Below, in pieces: positions 8,649 to 17,766 of a DNA stretch of 36,379 nucleotides. The stretch's first letter is position 1, and the number at the start of each line of letters is the position of its first letter. The notes under the pieces are model-generated. The model made no database searches. It was not told the DNA's origin and worked only from the letters and a program-made list of their open reading frames with translations. The position numbers and the translations under genes were made by a program. The stretch comes from Candidatus Cloacimonadota bacterium (GTDB lineage Bacteria > Cloacimonadota > Cloacimonadia > Cloacimonadales > JAQVBK01), in assembly GCA_028690365.1 (NCBI GenBank), contig JAQVBK010000006.1, positions 1 through 36,379 on the forward strand, in the 5' to 3' direction.

Positions 8649-11472
8649 CTTATTTGATTTTATTGCTTTTGATACTGAAACTACCGGTTTAAATCCAAGA
8701 GATAATGAAATAATTGAAATTGGTGCGGTTAAGTATAAAGCAGGGATTGAGGTGGAGAGATTCTCGGCTTTTATAAAACCAAAAGGTTTAGTCCCAAATT
8801 TTATAAAACAACTGACTCACATTACTGATAAGGATTTACAATCCGGTCAACCAATTGAGAAAGTTCTGCCCGAATTCAAAGAATTTTTGGGTAATAGCTT
8901 GCTGGTTGGGCATAATATCGGCTTCGATATTTCTTTTATCAATAACCAAATGGAAAAGTGCGGTTTCCCTTTACTAGCTAATCAGCAGATGGATACGGTT
9001 GAAATCAGCAGAATTTATCTACCTTTTATTGCTAATCACAAATTGGAAACTGTAGCCGGTTTTTTCAATATTACCAATGAATCTGCTCACAGAGCAATTC
9101 ATGATGCTGAAACAACAGCATTGATTTTTAGAAAACTTATTGATTTCATCCTTTCAGAAGTTCCATTGAAGATAAATGAAAACCTCTTAATGATTTCTGC
9201 CAATGCTCTTCTGAGAAATGAAACAGACCTTTTCTTTAAAAATATTGTCAACCATCAGAGAAGATACGCATTGGTTGAAAACAGAGATTACAGAATTGAT
9301 AAGTATTTTACTCATTACAATGTCATCAGCCATGAACCTGAGAGCAAAAAAGATTATACAATTGACGACATTTTTGCCGGTGATGGAGTATTCAGTAATC
9401 ATTTTCCTCAATATGAAATAAGACAGGGACAGATTGATATGGCTCATGCTGTTTCCGAAGCATTTGAATTAAAGCATTTCTTACTTGTTGAAGCCGGAAC
9501 CGGAGTGGGAAAATCTTTTGCTTATCTGATTCCTTCAATAATGTTTAGTAATAAAAATGACAGCCGTGTTATTCTTTCAACGAACACCAAGAATTTACAG
9601 GAACAGCTCTTCAACAAAGATCTACCAGCAATAAGAGATTGTACTGGAATGAAATTCTGTGCAGTAATATTAAAGGGAAGAGAGAACTATATCTGTGAAA
9701 AGAAATGGCTGGAAGTAAATTTTGATATTCCGGGATCGCTAACTCCTCAGGAAACTACAGAATTATTGAATCTGGTTTTATGGAAAGAATATACGAAAAC
9801 CGGAGATATTGAAGATAACTCTTCTTTTTCAAAAAACACTGCTTATGGTCTTTGGAAAAAAGTTGCCGCAGACAGACATTTCTGCAGCGGTAAGAAATGT
9901 CCTCATTTTCAGCATTGTTATCTGATGAACATAAGGAAAAGAGCGGAGCATGCGAATCTGGTGATAGTGAATCACTCCTTATTGATTATGGATATGGCGG
10001 CTGAGAACATAACTCTCGGAGAATATGATTACCTCGTAATTGATGAAGCTCACAATATTCCTAATATAGCGTCTACTCATTTTGGATTATCGCTTGGGTT
10101 TGCTGACATAACAAATCTTTTCACCAGAATCTTCAACACACGAGGTCAGTATCAGAGTGGAGTTATTCCGACGATAAGAGCTTCAATAACAAAATCGATG
10201 CTCAATGAACTTTTAAAAAGTAATGTTATATCTCTAACTGAACAAATAGTCAGCTTTATAGAAAAATCGCAAGAAACTTATCGAAACTTCTTCCGGTTGA
10301 TTTCTTCCAAGGTGACTGCAGAAGGTTCATACAACAAACTTCGCTTGAAAAATATCGATAATTTTGATTTTCTGAAACCGACTCTTATTCAATTTTCTAC
10401 AGAGTGGCAAAATCTTATTGAATTATTTAGCAGATTGTTTAATTCATACAATTCGATGGACGAGAAAATCGTTACGAATTTTCAAACAAACTCAGACAAT
10501 ATTTCTGCAATAAATCAATCACTTGAAGAAATAGACAAGGTTTTCTCGATATTAACTCAACCTGACTTCAAGGCGAATGCGTACTGGCTGTCAACTTTTG
10601 CAGCTTCCGATGACAATTTTCCTTCAGGGACAATAAATTTTGCTCCTCTGGAAATTGGACAATACTTTGAAAACTTCCTGTATAACAATGTTAAATCTGT
10701 AATTTTTACTTCTGCAACTGTTGCTCTGAGAGGCAAATTCAAATTCTATTCATCACGAATGGGTTTAGATTTAATCCATAGCCAAAAGATTGAAGAATTA
10801 GTAGTTCCTTCACCATTTGATTTCGAAAAACAATCCAAAGTATTGATAGCCTCTTTTCTACCGCTGCCTTCAGACAAAAAATATTTTCCTCTGCAGTCTT
10901 TAACGCTGCTGAAAAATGTCATAAAGTCTACGGATAAAGGTACTATGGTGTTATTTACTTCATATGCAGATCTGAATTTTATCTATGATGCATTATCTGA
11001 TGAAATGGCTAATTCCAATATTCCTCTTTTGGCACAAGGGAAAAGCGGGAGTAGAAGCAATATCCTGAGAGAATTCAAAGAACATGGCAAATCTGTTTTA
11101 CTTGGCACAAATTCTTTTTGGGAAGGGATTGATATAAAAGGAGATTCTCTTTCTCTGCTGGTTATTTACAAACTTCCATTTTCTGTTCCGTCTGAGCCTA
11201 TTGTAGAAGCTTATATCGAAAAATTGGAACAAGAAGGCAAAGACTCTTTTAATCACTACATGCTACCTACTGCCTTATTGAAATTTAAACAGGGATTCGG
11301 ACGATTGATAAGAAGTACCAGCGATTCGGGAATTGTCATTGTTCTGGATAATCGAATGCATAAGAAACAGTATGGACAGTATTTTAAGAGTATTTTACCG
11401 GTAAGAAGTGAAAATGTTGATTCTGAAGCTGTTTTAATGAATCAGATTTCAAGATGGTTCAGTAAAGTCTAA
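8638..11472 (+). CDS. dinG: DinG-type DNA helicase fused to a DnaQ-like 3'-5' exonuclease
   Basis: A 944-residue protein joining a DEDDh exonuclease (Asp12/Glu14 in FDTETTG, GHNIGFD, then HRAIHDAETT) to an XPD/DinG-type superfamily 2 helicase. Helicase signatures are an RQGQ Q-motif, Walker A EAGTGVGKS near 287, DEAH near 469, FTSAT, SFWEGIDIKG and QGFGRLIR. Four cysteines consistent with a 4Fe-4S cluster are visible (ENYIC, then C-x4-C-x5-C in CSGKKCPHFQHC), the same spacing as in E. coli DinG. DinG proteins unwind D-loops, R-loops and forked DNA. The gene starts inside the end of the regulator gene and ends tail-to-tail against the next minus-strand gene with no gap. Confidence 0.93.
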   Translation: MKADLFDFIAFDTETTGLNPRDNEIIEIGAVKYKAGIEVERFSAFIKPKGLVPNFIKQLTHITDKDLQSGQPIEKVLPEFKEFLGNSLLVGHNIGFDISFINNQMEKCGFPLLANQQMDTVEISRIYLPFIANHKLETVAGFFNITNESAHRAIHDAETTALIFRKLIDFILSEVPLKINENLLMISANALLRNETDLFFKNIVNHQRRYALVENRDYRIDKYFTHYNVISHEPESKKDYTIDDIFAGDGVFSNHFPQYEIRQGQIDMAHAVSEAFELKHFLLVEAGTGVGKSFAYLIPSIMFSNKNDSRVILSTNTKNLQEQLFNKDLPAIRDCTGMKFCAVILKGRENYICEKKWLEVNFDIPGSLTPQETTELLNLVLWKEYTKTGDIEDNSSFSKNTAYGLWKKVAADRHFCSGKKCPHFQHCYLMNIRKRAEHANLVIVNHSLLIMDMAAENITLGEYDYLVIDEAHNIPNIASTHFGLSLGFADITNLFTRIFNTRGQYQSGVIPTIRASITKSMLNELLKSNVISLTEQIVSFIEKSQETYRNFFRLISSKVTAEGSYNKLRLKNIDNFDFLKPTLIQFSTEWQNLIELFSRLFNSYNSMDEKIVTNFQTNSDNISAINQSLEEIDKVFSILTQPDFKANAYWLSTFAASDDNFPSGTINFAPLEIGQYFENFLYNNVKSVIFTSATVALRGKFKFYSSRMGLDLIHSQKIEELVVPSPFDFEKQSKVLIASFLPLPSDKKYFPLQSLTLLKNVIKSTDKGTMVLFTSYADLNFIYDALSDEMANSNIPLLAQGKSGSRSNILREFKEHGKSVLLGTNSFWEGIDIKGDSLSLLVIYKLPFSVPSEPIVEAYIEKLEQEGKDSFNHYMLPTALLKFKQGFGRLIRSTSDSGIVIVLDNRMHKKQYGQYFKSILPVRSENVDSEAVLMNQISRWFSKV

Positions 11473-11946
11473 CTATTTATCCTCTGCGATTTTTCTGATT
11501 TCTTTTTTTAAATTCTCTCTAATCAATTTTAGGTCTTCATATTCAATTGCTGATTCTTCTTTAACAAAATTGAGATAGTTGTCCAATTTATTCATTTCTA
11601 TAGCAAGTTGTTCAATTTTCTGACTTATATCCTGATAAACAAGAGTATTTTGATAGGAATCTTCATTTTTGCCAGTCTGATCAATAGCAGAATCTATCAG
11701 TTCATTTTCAGCCAGATCGAATAATGGATTCTGAAACAAGTTTTCTGCGAGTTCGGTAAAGGCATCGGTTATTACAGTGACTTCCTTCATTAGTGAAATG
11801 AGTTTATTATCAGATTCAGCTTCTTTTGTATTTTTGCTGTACTCCAGAATCTTTTCTTTAATCTCTTCCTGCTGAGTAATAAGCATGTCCAGATAACCCC
11901 AGTCTCTTTCATTAATATATACTTTTTTCAATTTTTCCTTTTTCAT
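11473..11946 (-). CDS. Hypothetical coiled-coil protein
   Basis: A small (157-residue), charged, mostly helical protein rich in Glu, Lys, Ile and Leu with heptad-like patterning; no signal peptide, membrane segment or catalytic motif is seen. The ORF track starts it at a GTG (11964) inside the upstream gene. The ATG at 11946 is preferred because AAGAGGA lies 8 bp before it and it begins one base after the upstream stop. It is the last gene of the minus-strand run and abuts the dinG stop. I do not recognise the family. Confidence 0.75.
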   Translation of the reverse strand: MKKEKLKKVYINERDWGYLDMLITQQEEIKEKILEYSKNTKEAESDNKLISLMKEVTVITDAFTELAENLFQNPLFDLAENELIDSAIDQTGKNEDSYQNTLVYQDISQKIEQLAIEMNKLDNYLNFVKEESAIEYEDLKLIRENLKKEIRKIAEDK

Positions 11947-11947
11947 T

Positions 11948-12181
11948 CTAATAATCCTCTTCACAAAAATTTGGACAGTTTTTCTTAAGCAGATGTCCGC
12001 CTAATTGCCAGTTTTTGCATTTTCTGCATTGTGATGATTCCCAAGAAAATCTAGCCTGGGACGCATTTGTGTTTATCCAATTGAGGATAAAATCTTTTCC
12101 GGGATCCCGCTGAATCTGTTCGCCCTTAATCCATTTGTCGATTTCGATCATTTTCAGTTGAACGTAATTAAACCTTGGCAT
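11948..12181 (-). CDS. Small Cys4 (putative zinc-binding) protein
   Basis: A 77-residue protein. The ORF track extends it upstream, but the ATG at 12181 has a near-perfect AGGAGG site and the extra N-terminus lacks one. Cys52, Cys55, Cys69 and Cys73 form a C-x2-C ... C-x3-C pattern with a His between, suggesting a small zinc ribbon at the C-terminus. The N-terminal half is amphipathic helix (IEIDKWIKGEQ). It lies 31 bp after lpxK and is followed directly by the coiled-coil gene. The family is not recognised; zinc binding is inferred from the cysteine pattern only. Confidence 0.75.
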   Translation of the reverse strand: MPRFNYVQLKMIEIDKWIKGEQIQRDPGKDFILNWINTNASQARFSWESSQCRKCKNWQLGGHLLKKNCPNFCEEDY

Positions 12182-12212
12182 TATTTCCTCCTGGTTAAGG
12201 AACAGATTCTTT

Positions 12213-13256
12213 TTAAGAAGTGACTTGCTCAATGAGGAAAGATTCATCATTATTTGCAAGATGAAATCTGACTTTCAGTATAACGACATCGAACTCTTTT
12301 TTAATTCTCTTCAATTTTGTAAAGTCTTTTTCGGTGGTTATAACGAAAGCTATTTTTTCTCTGTTGAGTACATCTGTTACTTCACTATTCCAGTTATCTG
12401 ATTGATAGTCAAAATGATCAGGAAAAGCGAAGTGGGTAATGAAACTTATATTGTTTTCTGTTATGGTTTTTTCGAAAGAATGAGGATTGCCAATTGCTGA
12501 CATTAATGCACATTTATTGTTTTGCAGAACAGATAATTCCACAATATTTCCTGACTCATCACAGAATTCTTCAATTCTAAGAGAGCCTTGTAATACATTC
12601 TGGTGCAAAATCTCGATTTCTTTCAACCTTTTTTTGCCATTAATGATTATGCAGTCTGCTTTTTTACAGTTTTTCAGAGGTTCTCGCAGAATTCCGGCAG
12701 GGAGCAGAAAGCCGTTTCCATAGCCTCCGGTTGCATTGAATAACAATATCTTGTAATCAGCTATAATTTTCTTGTTCTGAAATGAATCATCCAGAATAAC
12801 ATAATCCAGATCAGGGAATGTTCTGCACAATAGATTAATAGCTTCAATTCTGTTTTTCCCGCCTACTACAGGAATTCCGGGAAGGCTGGTTGCTATGAGT
12901 TGAGCTTCATCACACGCATAATTACTGAATTCATATACTTTTTGCCGATCAGAAATCAAGCTGGTTTTTTTTTCAAAGCCACCTTTGTAGTCACGATGAG
13001 AAACTGCGACTTTATATCCTTTGCGGGATAACAGATTGGCCAGGTAAATTGTAAATGGTGTCTTGCCGGTTCCTCCGCTGACAATGTTGCCGATGACAAT
13101 AATTCTTACTTTAAAAAAAACCGGATTACCGATAATTTTGTGAAGAATAGAGTCTATCAGAGTTCCTAAGTAGTAGATTAATGAAAATGGTAACAGCAGG
13201 AAGCTGATAAAAGTTTTCTGATAGAGATTGCGGAAGATAAAGTTTTGTAGTTTCAT
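12213..13256 (-). CDS. lpxK: Tetraacyldisaccharide 4'-kinase
   Basis: Phosphorylates the lipid A disaccharide precursor at the 4' position, at the inner face of the cytoplasmic membrane; it shows that the organism makes lipid A. At 347 residues it has a normal length. An N-terminal hydrophobic segment (about 16-36) precedes Walker A GGTGKT at 61-66. The family's DEP-like motif appears as CDEAQLIA, followed by VILDDSFQ and LLPAGILREPL. The usual SRGYG motif is altered to SHRDYKGG. The ATG has no ribosome site: a terminator-like hairpin with a U-run sits immediately before it, so expression may depend on read-through from lemA. No other lipid A gene is in the window. Confidence 0.93.
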   Translation of the reverse strand: MKLQNFIFRNLYQKTFISFLLLPFSLIYYLGTLIDSILHKIIGNPVFFKVRIIVIGNIVSGGTGKTPFTIYLANLLSRKGYKVAVSHRDYKGGFEKKTSLISDRQKVYEFSNYACDEAQLIATSLPGIPVVGGKNRIEAINLLCRTFPDLDYVILDDSFQNKKIIADYKILLFNATGGYGNGFLLPAGILREPLKNCKKADCIIINGKKRLKEIEILHQNVLQGSLRIEEFCDESGNIVELSVLQNNKCALMSAIGNPHSFEKTITENNISFITHFAFPDHFDYQSDNWNSEVTDVLNREKIAFVITTEKDFTKLKRIKKEFDVVILKVRFHLANNDESFLIEQVTS

Positions 13257-13259
13257 AAG

Positions 13260-13282
13260 AAAAAAGCAGGAGTAAATCCTGC
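13260..13282 (-). terminator. Terminator-like hairpin between lemA and lpxK
   Basis: On the minus strand, GCAGGA-TTTAC-TCCTGC is followed at once by six T. The stem starts 1 bp after the lemA stop and the T-run ends 3 bp before the lpxK ATG. It fits a short intrinsic terminator or attenuator. Because GCAGGA resembles a ribosome-binding sequence and lies in the left arm, it could also mask translation signals for lpxK. Confidence 0.65.
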
Positions 13283-13283
13283 C

Positions 13284-13895
13284 TTAATTAAATTTTACCT
13301 GAGGAGCAGTCTGGGCTTCATCAGGAGCTTTAAAGAACTGCGCCTGTTGTATACCGGCAATTCCTGCATATATGTTGTTGGGGAAGATAACCAGTTTCTT
13401 GTTGAAAACTGTAACTGCATCGTTATAACGTTTTCTTGCTACAGTAATTCTGTTTTCTGTACCTGCCAGTTCGTCCTGTAGTCGGATAAAATTCTCATTC
13501 GCTTTTAGTTCAGGATATCTTTCCTGTACAACCATAAGTCGTTGAAGCGCACTGCCTAATGAATTTTGAGCATCCTGATATTTTGCAAAAAGCTCCGGAT
13601 CATTAAGAACATTCTCTGAGATATTTATCATACCGCCAACCTTTGCTCTGGCCTGAGTTACTGATTCCAAGGTTTCACGCTCATGTGAAGCATAACCCTT
13701 AACAGTTTCTACCAGATTCGGGATGAGATCAAATCTTCTGTTTAGTTGATTATCTATTTCCGCAAAGTGATTCTGAACTTCAACTTTAAGAGTCTGTGCA
13801 GAGTTATAGAAAGCTATGTATTTGAATATTGCAGTGATTGAGACTACAATCAACAAAGCAAATACTATGAGTAGTGCGATTAAAAGTTTTTTCAT
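13284..13895 (-). CDS. lemA: LemA family protein
   Basis: A 203-residue LemA-family protein: one N-terminal membrane helix (about 4-26), then a long four-helix-type domain outside the cytoplasm. The family hallmark is clear in NRRFDLIPNLVETVKGYASHE, followed by an NIYAGIAG-type segment near the end. LemA proteins are widespread, often paired with TPM-domain proteins, and their role is still unclear; no TPM gene is seen here. AGGCAGGA precedes the ATG. It follows the MORN-repeat gene by 26 bp and is closed by a terminator-like hairpin. Confidence 0.93.
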   Translation of the reverse strand: MKKLLIALLIVFALLIVVSITAIFKYIAFYNSAQTLKVEVQNHFAEIDNQLNRRFDLIPNLVETVKGYASHERETLESVTQARAKVGGMINISENVLNDPELFAKYQDAQNSLGSALQRLMVVQERYPELKANENFIRLQDELAGTENRITVARKRYNDAVTVFNKKLVIFPNNIYAGIAGIQQAQFFKAPDEAQTAPQVKFN

Positions 13896-13921
13896 TTTTC
13901 CTGCCTCTTGAGTTTTGATAT

Positions 13922-14416
13922 TTAGTGAAACATTTCGGCAATCATTTTGCCATTATGAAATTGTCTGCTTACTTTCTTTTGACCATTTTCATAGATATCT
14001 TCCATGATAAGAGTACCTTTTTCATCGAAACCGTTTACCTTGCCGTGTAGAAGATTGTTATGATAGTTCTCGATTAATTTTACTTCTCCATTTTTATAGA
14101 ACCACCGGGTAACTCCTTCCTGAATTCCGTCTTCATATAACATTTCGGCAGCAAGTTTACCATCTTCATAGTACCATTTAGATAAACCGCAAATCAAATC
14201 ATCCTGATAAAAGCTTTCCTGCCAGATATTTCCATTTTCATAATATGATACATATCTGCCATGTCTTAAATCATTCAAGTATAATATTTCTGCCTCCAGA
14301 CTACCATTATCATAAAACCACTTTGAAATTCCATTCTTCTTTCCATTCTCATATCTTTCTTCAGTCCTGACTGCATGATTATCATGATATGTTCTTTGAA
14401 TTTCAGACAGAATCAC
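13922..14416 (-). CDS. MORN-variant repeat protein (YwqK-like)
   Basis: A 164-residue protein made almost wholly of about seven repeats of 20-24 residues, with the pattern Y-x-NG-x3-G-x3-W-Y-x-(D/N)G (for example SKWFYDNGSLEAE and TRWFYKNGEVK). This is the MORN-2/YwqK variant repeat. Databases often label such proteins as YwqK-family antitoxins, but no toxin partner is visible, so I do not assign that role. The start is GTG, overlapping the cheA stop by 4 bp (GTGA), with AGGAGG just upstream, so it is translationally coupled to cheA. It may be a scaffold or accessory for the CheA pathway; that is inference from position only. Confidence 0.85.
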   Translation of the reverse strand: MILSEIQRTYHDNHAVRTEERYENGKKNGISKWFYDNGSLEAEILYLNDLRHGRYVSYYENGNIWQESFYQDDLICGLSKWYYEDGKLAAEMLYEDGIQEGVTRWFYKNGEVKLIENYHNNLLHGKVNGFDEKGTLIMEDIYENGQKKVSRQFHNGKMIAEMFH

Positions 14417-17400
14417 AGTGCCTCCTGCTTAGAGATACTTTTTTTCTTATTGAGTAGTTTTTTAACTGTTTCTAAAAGATGCTCTTTATGAACTTTTATT
14501 TCATATGCATCAAATCCGATCTCTGTTGCTTTGGAACGATTAACATCATCACTTAGTGTAGTCAGTGCAATTAGCGGAGTCGTATCATATTCTTCATTTG
14601 ATCTCACTGCTTTGGCAAATTCAAATCCGTCCATTCTTGGCATGATAATATCTACAACAAAAGCTTGATATTTATTCTTTTGAAGTTTCTTCATTGCATC
14701 CATTCCGTCAACTGCAAGATCAACTTTATAACCGACTGATTCAAAGTATTGTTTGACTAAAGATCGGAAGAATGGAGTATCTTCTACCAGTAGGATTTTG
14801 ATTTTCTCGTTTTGATCCGAATGATATCGGTGAGTTTTTTCCGGATCTGCCATCTCAGCAATTGAGTAAATATCAGGGAACAGAACAATTCTCTTATCAA
14901 TAAGCGCAGATCCAATCAATCCTTTAGCTGTTATGCTTTCAGTGTCGATGTTAGCGTTTACTGAGATAGAGTCGATAATTTTATGAGCGATAATGCCAAT
15001 AGGATTTTCTATCCAGGTAGGAATTATTACATAAATGTTTTCTCCTGGATTTTGCTTTACTTTCACAGGTAAAAAATCTTCTAATTGTATTATTCTTAGA
15101 CTCTTACCTTCATGTTCAATGTATTTTTTATCACCTACAATTTCTATTTCTGACTGGTTTATCTTTTCTATTCTCTTAATCAAATCAAGATTCAACGCAA
15201 AGAATTCATCATCTGCATTTTCAAAAAGGAGCAAGTTTTGTTTTTCCTGAGTATCTTTTCTGAGTGAATCTTCCTTACTCTCTGTTTTTGTCTGAATAGC
15301 TGAGAAATTGAGTTTGGCTTTAGAAGCGATTCCGGCAATATCAAGAATTAAAGCAACAGTTCCATCACTCATAGTTGTAGTGCCGGAGTAACACATCGAT
15401 TTTTTGAAGAATCTGGGTATTGATTTAACCACAATCTCTTCGCTGTCAAAGATATTGTCAACTACCAGACCAAATTCATTTTCATCTTGTTGAAGTACCA
15501 GAACTCTAATAATTTCCTGATTTTCATCGTTTTTGGGTAAGCCCAGAACATCCGCTAAGTAAACTATTGGCAACAGTTTGTTGCGTAATCGAAGAACTGG
15601 TGCATTATTGACCATTTCTATTTTGTGCTGCCCTTCTCCCTTCTTTATTCTTACCAGTTCCCTGAGAGATACTTGCGGTAAAGCAAAATTCTGATTTTGA
15701 ACAGTAACGATGAGGGAAGGAATGATTGCCAGGGTTAGTGGAAGCTTGAGATTAACTACGGTTCCTTTGCCTTTTTCTGAATCAACGCTGACACTACCGC
15801 CCAGTTTTTCGATGTTTGTTCTGACAACGTCCATTCCGACACCTCTGCCTGATACATCAGAAACTTCTTCAGCGGTAGAAAAACCGGCAGCAAAAATAAG
15901 ACTGTAAACATTTTTGTCTGACATTATTTTTGCTTCTGATTCAGTGACAATTCCTTTATCAATTGCTTTCTTTAGAATGTTTTCTCTGTTAATACCTCTT
16001 CCGTCGTCTACTACATCAATATTTACTTTTCCGCCTTCGTGATAAGCTTTTAGCCAGATTGTACCGACTGAAGGCTTTCCTGCTTTTTGTCTGACAGAAG
16101 GCAACTCAATACCATGATCTGCTGAGTTTCTAATCAGATGTGTAAGTGGGTCGGAGAGGACCTCAATGATAGATTTATCCAAATCTACATCATTTCCGGT
16201 AACTTCCAGCTTTATGTCTTTTTTTAGTTTATTAGATAAGTCTCTGATAACTCTGGGAAATTTGTTGAATACGGTTGATATCGGCTGCATTCTTGTATTC
16301 ATAATCTTTTCCTGCAGCAGGGATGTTGTCATGTTGATGTCTTGCAAAACATTCTGTAATCCGGGGACTGTTTTCGAGATGTCTTCTGTCATTCTAAGCA
16401 GTTGGTTTCTTGCCAACACCAGTTCTCCGGCAAATGTCATCAAATCGTTCAATAGTGGTACCGAAACGCGGATACTTTCTGAATGTTTACTCGACTCGTT
16501 CTTAACAATTCTGCTTTTTGAGTCTGCAACTTCGCCATTTGTAGAATCAACATTATTTTCACTATCCAGATTGTCTTCTTCAGATTTATGGGTTAAATCG
16601 TTTTCTGTGGTATTTTCTTCGCTTGTTATCTTTTCTTTTTTTGTTTCTTTCATAACATCAGGGACTTCCAATAGTTCAACCTGGCTTTCTTCTACTTCGA
16701 GACCGAGAGCAATCAGATCAGGCTCCAACACAGAAGAAAACAGAAAAACGAAGGAAATATCTTTTTCTGTGAGATTGTCGTCTAAACCACCAATCTCGGA
16801 AATATCTGAGTATGAAGCGATTAAGTTGCCCAGTTTTTTGATCCCCTGTAAATAATCAAAAGGTGTTTTACCTTTATTCTTCATGTCTTTTTTTGTGTAG
16901 GCATGAACAGAATAAAGAAATCTACCATGACCAACAGCTTTTTCCAGCTCACTGACGGAGATTTCAAATTGACGATATAATCTTTCGGGCAGGGTTTCGA
17001 TGTTTTTAGGTTTAATAAGTACGTTTTTATCGGCCTGACCGCCATTGCTGAGGATTTCATTCAACCTTTTCATCTCATCCCGGATATCAATACTTTCACT
17101 ATTATCTACATCATCAATCATTTCTGTTAAACGATCCTTGCCATCAAGCAAACTAGTTATCATACCGGAATAAGGTTTCATTTTACCATCTCTAATCAGT
17201 GAAAACAAATTTTCCATTACGTGACTGAGATTAGTTATATTTTCGAAACCAAAGAAGCCTGCTGAACCTTTTAGGCTGTGAACTGAACGGAATATCCGAT
17301 TAATCAGTTCTTGTTCGGGAGCATCAACTGTATCTTCCAGAGTTAGCAGGTCGGCTTCGAGACTATTCAGATGTTCTCTGGATTCTTCCAGAAACATTTG

Positions 17401-17427
17401 TAGCATTTCAGGATCTTGCCCTACCAT
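14413..17427 (-). CDS. cheA: CheA-type hybrid histidine kinase with two CheW-like domains and receiver
   Basis: A 1004-residue hybrid kinase. An Hpt domain (1-110) carries phospho-acceptor His50 in SVHSLKGSAGFFG. A poorly conserved middle domain and an acidic linker (about 255-315) lead to a CheA dimerisation domain (317-385). The ATPase domain (385-563) has the N-box NSADHG, DDGRGI and GRGVGMDVV. Two CheW-like domains follow (about 565-705 and 728-855). A C-terminal receiver (876-990) has Asp883 in the acidic pocket and acceptor Asp926 in VVDIIMP. GGAGGA precedes the ATG. No MCP, CheR, CheB or separate CheW gene lies nearby; the direct upstream neighbours are a STAS protein and an RsbW-like ATPase. 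FrzE-like or pilus-linked signalling is more likely than flagellar chemotaxis, but this is inference. Confidence 0.95.
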   Translation of the reverse strand: MVGQDPEMLQMFLEESREHLNSLEADLLTLEDTVDAPEQELINRIFRSVHSLKGSAGFFGFENITNLSHVMENLFSLIRDGKMKPYSGMITSLLDGKDRLTEMIDDVDNSESIDIRDEMKRLNEILSNGGQADKNVLIKPKNIETLPERLYRQFEISVSELEKAVGHGRFLYSVHAYTKKDMKNKGKTPFDYLQGIKKLGNLIASYSDISEIGGLDDNLTEKDISFVFLFSSVLEPDLIALGLEVEESQVELLEVPDVMKETKKEKITSEENTTENDLTHKSEEDNLDSENNVDSTNGEVADSKSRIVKNESSKHSESIRVSVPLLNDLMTFAGELVLARNQLLRMTEDISKTVPGLQNVLQDINMTTSLLQEKIMNTRMQPISTVFNKFPRVIRDLSNKLKKDIKLEVTGNDVDLDKSIIEVLSDPLTHLIRNSADHGIELPSVRQKAGKPSVGTIWLKAYHEGGKVNIDVVDDGRGINRENILKKAIDKGIVTESEAKIMSDKNVYSLIFAAGFSTAEEVSDVSGRGVGMDVVRTNIEKLGGSVSVDSEKGKGTVVNLKLPLTLAIIPSLIVTVQNQNFALPQVSLRELVRIKKGEGQHKIEMVNNAPVLRLRNKLLPIVYLADVLGLPKNDENQEIIRVLVLQQDENEFGLVVDNIFDSEEIVVKSIPRFFKKSMCYSGTTTMSDGTVALILDIAGIASKAKLNFSAIQTKTESKEDSLRKDTQEKQNLLLFENADDEFFALNLDLIKRIEKINQSEIEIVGDKKYIEHEGKSLRIIQLEDFLPVKVKQNPGENIYVIIPTWIENPIGIIAHKIIDSISVNANIDTESITAKGLIGSALIDKRIVLFPDIYSIAEMADPEKTHRYHSDQNEKIKILLVEDTPFFRSLVKQYFESVGYKVDLAVDGMDAMKKLQKNKYQAFVVDIIMPRMDGFEFAKAVRSNEEYDTTPLIALTTLSDDVNRSKATEIGFDAYEIKVHKEHLLETVKKLLNKKKSISKQEAL

Positions 17428-17435
17428 AAATCCTC

Positions 17436-17738
17436 CTAAGATACGTCGAAATAAGATGAGAGTTTAAAGAGATTGAACAAATTTTTAATAGGTTTTGAGG
17501 TGTTAATTACAGAAAACTGTCTTTTCTCGGCAGTAACTTGTTTATACAAACCTACAACAAGATTAATACCCAGAGAATCAATTTCAACCACATTTTCTAA
17601 ATTGAGTACGATATTCTTCAGATCTGAGTGCTCAGACAGAAAGCTCTTTGATGTTTTTAATTGGTGGTCTAGATTTGAAGCAATCAGATTGTTGGAAAAG
17701 ATTAACTCCAGTGTGTTATTGTCAATTTTAGCTTCCAT
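17436..17738 (-). CDS. STAS-domain protein (anti-sigma factor antagonist-like)
   Basis: A 100-residue single STAS domain like RsbV/SpoIIAA. The core NVVEIDSLGINLVVGLYK holds the conserved Asp54-Ser55, the serine that RsbW-type kinases phosphorylate. GGGAGGT precedes the ATG. It lies 28 bp after the gene for an RsbW-like ATPase and 8 bp before cheA, so all three are probably one transcript. A partner-switch role with the neighbouring ATPase is expected; its downstream target (sigma factor, kinase or other) is not visible. Confidence 0.9.
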   Translation of the reverse strand: MEAKIDNNTLELIFSNNLIASNLDHQLKTSKSFLSEHSDLKNIVLNLENVVEIDSLGINLVVGLYKQVTAEKRQFSVINTSKPIKNLFNLFKLSSYFDVS

Positions 17739-17766
17739 ATTACCTCCCTGACTTATATTTTTTTCT

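Noticed and set aside
13922-14416. Toxin-antitoxin locus from the YwqK-like repeat protein
   Set aside because: The label rests only on repeat similarity. No toxin-like gene is adjacent, and the neighbours are cheA and lemA.
16166-16855. 229-residue open frame on the plus strand
   Set aside because: It is antisense to the CheA gene, low in complexity (Ser/Phe-rich), has no ribosome site and mirrors the codon pattern of cheA.
14413-17427. Flagellar chemotaxis operon
   Set aside because: CheA stands alone: there are no receptor, cheR, cheB, cheW or flagellar genes in the window, while pilin and PilT are present.
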